A stretch of DNA of 64,000 nucleotides from Actinomycetes bacterium (GTDB taxonomy: Bacteria; Actinomycetota; Coriobacteriia; Coriobacteriales; Eggerthellaceae): positions 32,281 through 96,280 of the forward strand of contig JAEWQO010000138.1 of NCBI GenBank assembly GCA_023460315.1. The letters are read 5' to 3'. Positions 26,738 to 34,820 of the stretch are shown here, piece after piece. Below the pieces are notes generated by a model. It did not search any database and was not told the DNA's origin. It was given only the letters and a program-made list of their open reading frames with translations. Numbering within the stretch: position 1 is the stretch's first letter; each line of letters starts with the position of its first letter. A program made the position numbers and the translations under genes.

Positions 26738-27297
26738 GGAAAGGCTCGCCCCGACGTGACTGGACCACAGGCGACATCGCGTATCTGATGGACACCGCAG
26801 GACGCATCCCCCGACGAGACATCTGCCGAGAGCTGAAGCGCTCCAACGGCGCAGTGAAGATGGCTTCGAAGCGCCTCGGGCTGTCCCTTAGGTGCCACAT
26901 CCCCCGCTTGGTCTGGTGCGACGAATGCGCAAGCTGGAGGTCTCACGTCGACGCGCGCACCGGCAAGTGCCGGGTCTGCTCGATGCGGGACCGCATAGCC
27001 GGACGAGAGGATGCCTGCTCCGACGCGCTTGCCGCCATGACTCCGGCGCAGAGGGCGGTCTACGAGGAGAGCGAGTCCTTGCGACAGACGCGGCGCCAGC
27101 CGACGAGGCCCAAGCCCCAGAAGCGTGAAAGCTGCCCGGTGAGCCGCTACGAGCGGTCCAAGGCGGAAGCCGACTGGCTGCTTGCCATCGAGCAGTGGGA
27201 ATACAAGAGGCTCGAGCTTGTCTACAACGCAGCGAAGACGAGGTTGCGAAGGATGCGCGAGGTCACGGGGACGAACCCGCGAAAAAAATCTGAATGA
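26734..27297 (+). CDS. phage HTH and zinc-finger DNA-binding protein
   Basis: 187 aa (GTG start, GTGA overlap). Residues 10-50 form a helix-turn-helix of the GcrA/SANT-like kind (DWTTGDIAYLMDTAGRIPRRDICRELKRSNGAVKMASKRLGL). A CxxC...CxxC pair follows (WCDECASW...CRVCSMR, about residues 67-91). The C-terminus is Arg-rich and helical. It is probably a phage transcription or DNA-binding factor; the target is unknown. Confidence 0.65.
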   Translation: MRKGSPRRDWTTGDIAYLMDTAGRIPRRDICRELKRSNGAVKMASKRLGLSLRCHIPRLVWCDECASWRSHVDARTGKCRVCSMRDRIAGREDACSDALAAMTPAQRAVYEESESLRQTRRQPTRPKPQKRESCPVSRYERSKAEADWLLAIEQWEYKRLELVYNAAKTRLRRMREVTGTNPRKKSE

Positions 27298-27334
27298 ATG
27301 TTACTTTTCACTGTTTTACCTGTTAGGAGGGTAA

Positions 27335-28624
27335 ATGTCAACAACGACAGAACGTGTCTCAATCGACGACGTGTACCCATGGGAAGACGAATACGGCAAC
27401 ACTCCCCTCGCACGAGATTGGGATACCAAAGAGAACAAGGATTACGTGGCAGAACTGGCCGAAACCATGCGCGAAAAGGGCGAGCCGATGGAGCCGCCCA
27501 TACTCGGACGCGATGGGGGAATCTACCGCATCATTGCCGGAAACACCCGCGTCCAAGCCATGCGCCTGCTTAAAACAAAGACGTTTCAGGCGCTCGTCAA
27601 GGACGATGCCGACATGGAGGAAGCGATCGCCTTCGCATTGCTGACTAACACGAAGAAAAAGTACTCGCCCATAGAGGAGAGCCGATTCGTGCAGTTGTCC
27701 ATGAAAGTCGGATGGGATGACGAGAAGATCGCCTCGGCAACCGGAATCAAAGTGGAGAAGATATCCAACGCACGCCAAGGGTTCAAGGCCGTCGGGGATC
27801 CGATCGTCAACGAACAGCTGACGATCGAGCGGGCTGAAGCGATCAATGATTTCAGCGACGACCAGGAGGCGATCGAACGCCTGACGAATTGCCCGGAGAA
27901 CGAATGGCAATATTTGTCGAAACACCTCAAAAGCCTTCGCAGCAGCCAAGAGGAATACGAGAAGCTTCTTGGCCACTGCACGGATCTAGGCATCGAGGTC
28001 TACGAAAGGGCTCCCAAGGGTGCAAGGCTTATAAGGACCATCTACTGCTGCTGCAAGGACGATCTTCTTGAGCTCGATCCCATGGAGAGCATCATCCTCA
28101 TGCCTGAGCCCACCGACGACGAAACGTGGCTCAGAGTGGCCGAGTACAGCTCGCCTGCCGCCGTCTCCGACGAGGAGCAGGCGCAGATCGCGTCCATGAA
28201 CAAGGTCAAGCACGCCATGTCGTTGGCCAAGCGCCGCCGTGCCGAGTTCATCGCCGGAAGAATGGCAGATGCCTCGATGATGAAAAATACCATCCGGCAC
28301 TTCACGAGCGTAGCGGCAGAGGATAAGTACGACCTGAGCCGGTTCAAGGAGCTCTCAGGCTTCGACGACATCCCGGCTGCCGCCAACGCCTGGATGGTCG
28401 CATACCTCTGGGACCGGTCAGACAACATGACCCAGGCAGAGATCACGGGTGTTTACAAGGGGGGCACGGATGCGTCTAACCGCGATTGGCTGAAAGCGGT
28501 GGCCAAGAAGTTTCGAAATCTCCTATCGGCGCTCATGGCCGACGGATACAAGCCCGATGAGTTCGAGAACGACCTGTTTGAAAAATGCAAATCGGCCGTG
28601 GCAAATAAGGAGGATATGAAATGA
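27335..28624 (+). CDS. ParB/Srx-domain phage protein
   Basis: 429 aa. The N-terminal domain shows a ParB-type nucleotide-binding/nuclease fold: VAELAETMREKGEPMEPPILGRDGGIYRIIAGNTRVQAMRLL, where GNTRVQA replaces the GEHRxxA box. A helical region resembling the ParB HTH follows (SRFVQLSMKVGWDDEKIASATGIKVEKISNARQGFKAV). The C-terminal half is not recognised. No ParA is present, so a role in phage DNA metabolism or regulation is more likely than partition. It overlaps the next gene by 4 bp (ATGA). Confidence 0.75.
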   Translation: MSTTTERVSIDDVYPWEDEYGNTPLARDWDTKENKDYVAELAETMREKGEPMEPPILGRDGGIYRIIAGNTRVQAMRLLKTKTFQALVKDDADMEEAIAFALLTNTKKKYSPIEESRFVQLSMKVGWDDEKIASATGIKVEKISNARQGFKAVGDPIVNEQLTIERAEAINDFSDDQEAIERLTNCPENEWQYLSKHLKSLRSSQEEYEKLLGHCTDLGIEVYERAPKGARLIRTIYCCCKDDLLELDPMESIILMPEPTDDETWLRVAEYSSPAAVSDEEQAQIASMNKVKHAMSLAKRRRAEFIAGRMADASMMKNTIRHFTSVAAEDKYDLSRFKELSGFDDIPAAANAWMVAYLWDRSDNMTQAEITGVYKGGTDASNRDWLKAVAKKFRNLLSALMADGYKPDEFENDLFEKCKSAVANKEDMK

Positions 28625-30012
28625 GCGTGAAGATAAGCAGCCTGCAGATCGAGAACGTCAAGCGCGTGAAAGCCGTGGCCATGGAACCTGCGGCGGACGG
28701 GCTGACGGTGATCGGCGGACGCAACAACCAAGGCAAGACGAGCGTGCTGGACGCTATCGCATGGGCGCTCGGCGGAGGCAAGCACAAGCCGAGCGAGCCA
28801 AAGCGCGAGGGATCCGCGACGGAGCCGGCGCTCAAGGTGGAGCTGTCCAACGGCTTGATAGTCGAGCGCAAGGGGAAGAACGGCGACCTGAAGGTGATCG
28901 ACCCCGCAGGCCGCAAGTCAGGCCAAGCGCTGCTTGACGGCTTCGTGGAGCAGCTCGCGATCGACCTGCCGAGGTTTCTCGAGTCTAGCAGCAAGGAGAA
29001 GGCGCAGACGCTGCTCAACATCATAGGCGTGGGCGACCAGCTGGCCGCGCTCGAGCAGCAGGAGCAGACGATCTACAACCAGCGCCTGACGATCGGCCAG
29101 ATGGAGAAGGTCAAGCGCGGTGCGGCCGAGGACATGACGACCTACCCCGACGCGCCCGCCGAGGCCGTCAGCGTGACCGAGCTCATCCAGGCCCAGCAAA
29201 CTATCCTGGCGAAGAACGGCGAGAACCAAAAGCTGCGCGAGAGCGTGGGGCAGGTCGAGGCCGAGCTGCAGTCCGCAAAAGCCGAGGAACGGCGGCTCGA
29301 AGCGGAGAGTGTGAGGCTAAAGGCCGCATGGGACGAGATACTCGGCCGTCTCGCCGGACAGGCGATGCAAATCAGCAAGCTGGAATCGAACCTCGACACG
29401 GCCCGCAAGACGGCCGAGCAGCTGCAGGACGAGTCCACGGCCGAGATAGAGGCAAAGCTGCAGGAGATCGACACCATCAACGCCAAGGTGCGCACCAACG
29501 CCGCGAAGGCCACGGCGGAGAGGGAGGCAGACGAGCTCAAGGGCCAGTACGACGACCTTTCAGGCCGCATCGACCAGGTGCGCGAACAGCGCCTGGCATT
29601 GCTCGACGGCGCAGACCTCCCCTTGCCGGGCCTGTCGGTCAAGGAAGGCGAGCTCGTGTACAACGGCTGCAAGTGGGACGCCATGTCCGGCTCAGACCAG
29701 CTGAAGGTGGCCACCGCTATCGTGCGCAAGCTCAAGCCAGAGTGCGGCTTCGTGCTGCTCGACAAGCTGGAGCAGATGGACGTTCAGACGATGCAGGAGT
29801 TCGGCACCTGGGCCACAGGCGAGGGCCTGCAGGTGATAGCCACCCGCGTCTCCACGGGCGACGAGTGCAGCCTCGTCATAGAGGACGGCTATGGCGGACA
29901 GATCGCCGAGCCAGAGCCCACGGCCACAATGGCCACCGGCTACGCAGACGCGCCGACTCTGCAGCCCGTCATGGCGCCTACTACGTCTTCATGGGAAGCG
30001 GGGCGGTTCTGA
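28621..30012 (+). CDS. SMC/RecN-like phage ATPase
   Basis: 463 aa. The Walker A motif GGRNNQGKTSVLDAIAWALGG is at about residues 32-52. A central coiled coil follows (about residues 150-320, e.g. LREKxx-like heptads in VGQVEAELQSAKAEERRLEAE). The Walker B/D-loop-like ECGFVLLDKLEQMD lies near the C-terminus. It is a small SMC-hinge-less ATPase as found in phage recombination cassettes, likely acting on DNA ends with the Sak4-like protein. Confidence 0.75.
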   Translation: MSVKISSLQIENVKRVKAVAMEPAADGLTVIGGRNNQGKTSVLDAIAWALGGGKHKPSEPKREGSATEPALKVELSNGLIVERKGKNGDLKVIDPAGRKSGQALLDGFVEQLAIDLPRFLESSSKEKAQTLLNIIGVGDQLAALEQQEQTIYNQRLTIGQMEKVKRGAAEDMTTYPDAPAEAVSVTELIQAQQTILAKNGENQKLRESVGQVEAELQSAKAEERRLEAESVRLKAAWDEILGRLAGQAMQISKLESNLDTARKTAEQLQDESTAEIEAKLQEIDTINAKVRTNAAKATAEREADELKGQYDDLSGRIDQVREQRLALLDGADLPLPGLSVKEGELVYNGCKWDAMSGSDQLKVATAIVRKLKPECGFVLLDKLEQMDVQTMQEFGTWATGEGLQVIATRVSTGDECSLVIEDGYGGQIAEPEPTATMATGYADAPTLQPVMAPTTSSWEAGRF

Positions 30013-30329
30013 TGATCACGAAAGTTGATCCTGCAATAGAAAAAGTAATCGTCACTTTGATCGAGGTAAAAGACCAGTATAAAGCTCTCGAAATGAGAAA
30101 GAACGCTCTAGAGGATGCGGTCAAGAAATCCATCGGCGCAGGCAAGAAGGTCATTCTATCGGACGGTACAACGGCGACCGTAAGCCATCCAAGTAGGATA
30201 ACGCGTCTTAACGGCCAGCAGTTGAAGAAGAGTATGCCTGATGTGTTTGACAGATTCTCCTACTCTTCACCAACGAACTCGCGTCTGACCATAACCAAGC
30301 CCAAACAAGATCAGAAGGAGGAATGCTAG
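30012..30329 (+). CDS. hypothetical phage protein of the recombination cassette
   Basis: 105 aa, starting at ATG 30012 in a TGATG overlap with the preceding stop. The charged N-terminal helix (VTLIEVKDQYKALEMRKNALEDAVKKS) may form a coiled coil, followed by a small beta segment. It is not recognised. It is immediately followed by the Sak4-like gene. Confidence 0.55.
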   Translation: MITKVDPAIEKVIVTLIEVKDQYKALEMRKNALEDAVKKSIGAGKKVILSDGTTATVSHPSRITRLNGQQLKKSMPDVFDRFSYSSPTNSRLTITKPKQDQKEEC

Positions 30330-31472
30330 ATGGCTCTTAACATCACACGTGGCAAGATCGCCAAGGCGCAGAAAGTCGTCGTGTACGGCCCCGAGGGCAT
30401 CGGAAAGACCACCTTCGCCGCACAGTTTCCCAATCCCCTATTCATCGACACAGAGGGCAGCACGGAGCACTACGATGTGGCACGCACCGATGCTCCTCAA
30501 AGTTGGTCGATACTCATGGCGCAGCTACAGGAGGTAAAGATGACGCGGCCATGCGGCACGATTGTCATTGATACAGCTGACTGGGCTGAAAAGCTTTGCA
30601 TCGAACATATCTGCGCGAAATACAAGTGGGATGGAATAGAGGCACCGGGATATGGCAAGGGTTACACCTACCTCGCCGAAGAGTTCGGCAAGCTCCTGAA
30701 CCTGCTTTCTGACGTTGCAGAAGCGGGTGTGAACGTCGTCATTACGGCACATGCGGCCATGCGCAAGTTCGAGCAGCCGGACGAAGCCGCCGGCTACGAT
30801 CGCTGGGAGCTCAAGCTGCAGAAGAAGATCGCTCCAATGATAAAGGAGTGGGCGGACGCCGTTCTCTTCGTTAACTATAAGACAATCGTCGAGACGGTAA
30901 GTTCAGGAATGGGACAGGCAAAAGGCAAGGCACGTGGGAACAAGCGCGTCATGTATTGCCAGCATCACGCGTGCTGGGATGCCAAGAACCGCTGGGGACT
31001 GCCTGAGGAAGTACCGTTCGACTACGCGCAGATAACCTCCTTCATTCCCGCACAGCTCCACGTCGCTCCGATCCAGGCATCCGCGCCACAGGCCGTTCCG
31101 AGCATGCAGCAGATGCCTTCGTCTGCGCAATCGCCCGCAGCGTCTACACAGAAACCCGTTTCGCACACACCACCTACGATGCAGCAGAAACCCGTCCAGT
31201 CACTGGTCTACGCGCAGGACGGAACCCTTGTAAGCAACAACAAGCAGCCGGCCGCGGCCCCGCAACTGCCAGCCTACTTCGCTCCGCTCCTGCAGCTCAT
31301 GGAGTCCAACCACGTGACAGTGGATGAGGTGCGCAACGTCGTGGCCAAGAAAGGCCATTTCACGGCCGAGACGCCGTTTGAAAACTATCCGCAGGACTAC
31401 GTGGAGGGCGTGCTCATCGGAGCATGGCCACAAGTTTTCGAAGCGATCGATCACGAAGTCCCATTCAACTAA
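30330..31472 (+). CDS. Sak4-like RecA-core ATPase (AAA_24 type)
   Basis: 380 aa. The Walker A GPEGIGKTTF is at about residues 20-29, DTEGS is an Asp-containing switch, TIVIDTADW is Walker B, and VNVVITAH is sensor-like. These match the phage AAA_24/Sak4 family, which promotes single-strand annealing recombination together with an SSB-like partner. The C-terminal third is Pro- and Gln-rich linker plus a small helical domain. It is followed by the DUF669-like gene, the usual partner. Confidence 0.8.
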   Translation: MALNITRGKIAKAQKVVVYGPEGIGKTTFAAQFPNPLFIDTEGSTEHYDVARTDAPQSWSILMAQLQEVKMTRPCGTIVIDTADWAEKLCIEHICAKYKWDGIEAPGYGKGYTYLAEEFGKLLNLLSDVAEAGVNVVITAHAAMRKFEQPDEAAGYDRWELKLQKKIAPMIKEWADAVLFVNYKTIVETVSSGMGQAKGKARGNKRVMYCQHHACWDAKNRWGLPEEVPFDYAQITSFIPAQLHVAPIQASAPQAVPSMQQMPSSAQSPAASTQKPVSHTPPTMQQKPVQSLVYAQDGTLVSNNKQPAAAPQLPAYFAPLLQLMESNHVTVDEVRNVVAKKGHFTAETPFENYPQDYVEGVLIGAWPQVFEAIDHEVPFN

Positions 31473-31488
31473 CCGAAAGGATCAGAAA

Positions 31489-32094
31489 ATGACAGACTAC
31501 AACGACATGGGCGAAGCCCTCGACTGGGAAGGCGAGGTGTCCGATGAGGGAGGATTCGTCTTATTGCCTGCAGGGAGCTACCCCTTCGAAGTGATCAAGA
31601 TCGAAAAGGAGCGTTATGAGGGAGGAGACAAGGTCGCTGCATGCCCTCGCGCGGCTGTGACCCTCAACATTCTCACTGAAAATGGCTGGGTTCCATTCAC
31701 TGACAGGTTGCTGCTCAACACAAAAATGGCTTGGAGAATTGCCAAATTCTTCGAATCGTTAGGATATGTGAAGAACCCTGAAACCGGCAAGGTGCCCATG
31801 CGATGGAATGAGATCGAGGGCAAGCAAGGCTGGCTCAAGCTGAAGGTACGTAAGTTCGTCAAGAAGGACGGAAGCGATGGCGAAGGAAACGACGTCGAGG
31901 CATATCTGAAACCCGAAGAGTGGCCCGACCAGCCCACCACTGCCCCGACTCCCGTCGCAGCCACCGCCCCAATGACCGCTCCTGCTCCCGCCTACCAGCA
32001 GCCCGCATACCAGCAGGGCGCCATGCCCATGCCGGCGCAACAGCCTGCGCCGCAGACACAGTATCATCCCGGATACACTCCCGGGTCGTTCTGA
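31489..32094 (+). CDS. DUF669-like single-strand DNA-binding protein
   Basis: 201 aa from ATG 31489. The core (LLPAGSYPFEVIKIEKERYEGGDKVAACPRAAVTLNI...FFESLGYVKNPETGKVPMRWNEIEGKQGWLKLKVRKF) matches the DUF669 OB-fold family by recall. Such proteins act as SSB partners of Sak4-like recombinases. The C-terminal 60 residues are Pro-, Gln- and Tyr-rich (AYQQPAYQQGAMPMPAQQP), like the intrinsically disordered tail of SSB. It ends overlapping the helicase start by 1 bp. Confidence 0.75.
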   Translation: MTDYNDMGEALDWEGEVSDEGGFVLLPAGSYPFEVIKIEKERYEGGDKVAACPRAAVTLNILTENGWVPFTDRLLLNTKMAWRIAKFFESLGYVKNPETGKVPMRWNEIEGKQGWLKLKVRKFVKKDGSDGEGNDVEAYLKPEEWPDQPTTAPTPVAATAPMTAPAPAYQQPAYQQGAMPMPAQQPAPQTQYHPGYTPGSF

Positions 32095-34820
32095 TGGGCA
32101 TGAGTCTCCGGCCCTATCAGCAGGAGGCTCGCCAAGCCATCGAGAGCGAGTGGACCGAGGGGCGTCGAAAGACGCTCCTCGTCCTACCGACCGGGACCGG
32201 CAAGACGGTCGTGTTCTCGATGGTGGCCAAGGATGACGTGGACAAGGGCGGCCGCGTATTGATCCTGGCCCACAGAGGCGAGCTCCTGCAGCAAGCAGCA
32301 GACAAACTGGCATCGGCCACAGGGCTTGGGTGCTCCGTCGAGAAGGCAGAGCAGTCATGCCTCGGCGAGTGGTACCGCGTGGTGGTCGGCAGCGTGCAGA
32401 CGCTGATGCGCGAGAAGCGCCTCAAGCAGTTCCCGAGCGACTATTTCACGACGGTCGTGGTCGACGAGGCGCACCATGCCCTCTCAGACAGCTACCAGCT
32501 GGTGCTTAACCACTTCACGGATGCCAACATCCTGGGCGTGACAGCAACGCCCGATCGTGGCGATCGTCGAAACCTCGGCGCGTATTTCGACAGCATAGCT
32601 TACGAGTACACCTTACCGAGGGCGATCAAGGACGGCTACCTCTGCCCCATCAAGGCACAGACGGTGCCTCTCAAGCTCGACTTAAGCGGCGTCAAGATAC
32701 AATCAGGCGACTATAGCGCAAGCGACCTCGGCACGGCGCTGGATCCGTACCTGGACCAGATCGCCGATGAGATGGTAACTGCCGGGTGTCTCGATCGTAA
32801 GACGGTCGTGTTCCTGCCACTGGTGGCTACCAGCAAGAAGTTCCGCGGGATCCTCGCATCGAGAGGATTCCAGGCGGCCGAAGTAAACGGTGAGAGCATC
32901 GATCGCGCCGAAGTGCTTGAGGACTTTGATGCCGGGCACACCAACGTGCTATGTAACTCGATGCTGCTCACGGAAGGCTGGGACTGCCCAAGTGTGGACT
33001 GCATCGTGGTGCTCCGTCCGACCAAGGTGCGCAGCCTCTACTGCCTTGACGATGTCACCGAGATATTGACCGAAACAGGCTGGAAAAGAGACGTGTCGCT
33101 TGGCGAGATGGTCGCAACTTTCAATGTGGAAGATGGGACGATTTCATACAAGCCGGCTATTGCGACCGTGCGTCGACCTCTAGATGAGGATGAGTTTTTC
33201 TGTTCAATAGCAGGACCCCAGATTGATATCCGAGTGACCAACAAGCATCGAATGGTCTACGACAACAAGCGTAAGCTTGGCTGGAAGTTCAAAGAGGCCG
33301 ATCAACTCGCCGACCTAAGCGACGGTGCCTATATCCCAGTTTCGGGACACGGACGCTTCGGCGGCGTCCCTCTTACCGATGATGAGCTCCGCTTCATCGG
33401 CTGGGTCCTCTCTGATGGAACGATGAATCAGGCAAACGGACAGATAACCATCACCCAGGGCAAGCATCAGCCATGGCTTGAAAAGATACAGGATTGCATC
33501 GACGGTTGCGGTTTCAAGCATAACCGCTTCGAGAGATCCCATAAAGGCTTCGCCGAAAACAGCCCATCTGTCGTTTGGACCGTTTGCAAAGGGCAGCCGA
33601 GAGGCAGAGACAAGCACCTTCGCGGATGGGGTGATCTTGAACCCTATATGTCAAAGCAAATTCCCACTTCGCTGTTCGATATGACAGAAAGTCAATTCGA
33701 CGTGATGCTTGAAGCCATCCACCTAGGCGACGGCGCAAAACAGCTTGGACAAACTTGGACAAGGCGCTCATACCATATCAGCACAGGAGATAGGATCTAT
33801 GCGGAACGCCTGCAGATCATGGCGATCCAGCGCGGGTGGAAGGCGAACATCAGCATCCAAAAAAGCGAGAGCGGCAACGATTGTTACATCTTGCACATGA
33901 AGAAAAAGGATCGCGCCTGCATCGGATCGACATACGACGGACGCCCTACCTGGAATAAGGAACAGCATACCGAAGAGCAGTGCTGGTGCGTGCAAACTGA
34001 CACCGGAACAATTGTCACGCGGCGAAACGGAAAAGTCGCCATCATGGGCAATTGCCAGATGGTGGGGCGCGGCACCCGCCTGTCTCCCGAGACCGGCAAG
34101 ACCGAGCTGCTGCTGCTCGATTTCCTCTGGCACACCGAGAGGCACGAGCTGTGCCATCCGGCCCACCTCATCGCCGAGAGCGACGACGTGGCCATGCAGA
34201 TGACGGCGAACATGGAAGATGCCGCGGGGTGTCCCGTGGATCTCGAAGAGGCCGAGCAACAGGCCACCTCCGACGTGCTGCAGCAGCGCGAGGAGGCGTT
34301 GGCGGAAGAGCTGAAGGCGATGCGGAACCGCAAGCGCAAGCTGGTGGACCCGCTGCAGTTCGAGATGAGCATCGCAGCCGAGGACTTGACGAACTACGTG
34401 CCGGCCTTTGGTTTCGAAATGGCACCCGCAAGCGACAAGCAACTGGCAGCATTGGAGAAGTTCGGCATCTTCCCGGACACGGTTGAATGTGCTGGCAAAG
34501 CCTCTCTGCTGCTCGACAAGCTGCACAAGCGCAAGGAGGAGGGACTCTCCACGCCCAAGCAGATTCGCTTCTTGGAGTCCAAGGGATTCAAGCGTGTCGG
34601 CACATGGGAGTTTTCCGAGGCAAGCAATCTGATTACGCGGATAAGCGCCAACGGGTGGCGCGTGCCGCGAGGGATAAACCCAAGCGATTTTTCGCCAGAA
34701 AAAGGCAGACAACCAATGCCAACATCAACCACTTTCCCCAACAGGATGGAAGGAGCGATAGACAGCGCTGCCCCAACATATGGAGCACTGAAGCTCGGAA
34801 AGACGGTGTCGTATGAGTGA
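32094..34820 (+). CDS. SF2 DEAH-box helicase interrupted by an intein
   Basis: 908-aa precursor. Helicase parts: LPTGTGKTVVFSMV (motif I, about residue 34), VVVDEAHHAL (motif II), GVTATPDRGD (motif III), LLTEGWDCPSVDC and QMVGRGTRL (motif VI). The normal chain ...TKVRSLY joins to CQMVGRGTRL only if residues 317-653 are removed. Spliced length is 571 aa. It is likely a replication/recombination helicase of the RadD/UvsW kind. It starts at ATG 32094 and overlaps the primase-helicase gene by 8 bp. Confidence 0.88.
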   Translation: MGMSLRPYQQEARQAIESEWTEGRRKTLLVLPTGTGKTVVFSMVAKDDVDKGGRVLILAHRGELLQQAADKLASATGLGCSVEKAEQSCLGEWYRVVVGSVQTLMREKRLKQFPSDYFTTVVVDEAHHALSDSYQLVLNHFTDANILGVTATPDRGDRRNLGAYFDSIAYEYTLPRAIKDGYLCPIKAQTVPLKLDLSGVKIQSGDYSASDLGTALDPYLDQIADEMVTAGCLDRKTVVFLPLVATSKKFRGILASRGFQAAEVNGESIDRAEVLEDFDAGHTNVLCNSMLLTEGWDCPSVDCIVVLRPTKVRSLYCLDDVTEILTETGWKRDVSLGEMVATFNVEDGTISYKPAIATVRRPLDEDEFFCSIAGPQIDIRVTNKHRMVYDNKRKLGWKFKEADQLADLSDGAYIPVSGHGRFGGVPLTDDELRFIGWVLSDGTMNQANGQITITQGKHQPWLEKIQDCIDGCGFKHNRFERSHKGFAENSPSVVWTVCKGQPRGRDKHLRGWGDLEPYMSKQIPTSLFDMTESQFDVMLEAIHLGDGAKQLGQTWTRRSYHISTGDRIYAERLQIMAIQRGWKANISIQKSESGNDCYILHMKKKDRACIGSTYDGRPTWNKEQHTEEQCWCVQTDTGTIVTRRNGKVAIMGNCQMVGRGTRLSPETGKTELLLLDFLWHTERHELCHPAHLIAESDDVAMQMTANMEDAAGCPVDLEEAEQQATSDVLQQREEALAEELKAMRNRKRKLVDPLQFEMSIAAEDLTNYVPAFGFEMAPASDKQLAALEKFGIFPDTVECAGKASLLLDKLHKRKEEGLSTPKQIRFLESKGFKRVGTWEFSEASNLITRISANGWRVPRGINPSDFSPEKGRQPMPTSTTFPNRMEGAIDSAAPTYGALKLGKTVSYE
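33042..34052 (+). mobile_element. intein with LAGLIDADG-type homing endonuclease in the helicase
   Basis: 337 aa. It begins with Cys317 (CLDDVTEILTETGWK, block A). Block B TNKHRM has the TxxH motif. Endonuclease-like motifs are RFIGWVLSDGTMN and LEAIHLGDGA. The C-terminal blocks read TDTGTIVTRRNGKVAIMGN, followed by Cys+1. The penultimate residue is Gly instead of the usual His, as in some phage and cyanobacterial inteins. Removal restores helicase motif VI. Boundaries are set by these residues. Confidence 0.9.
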
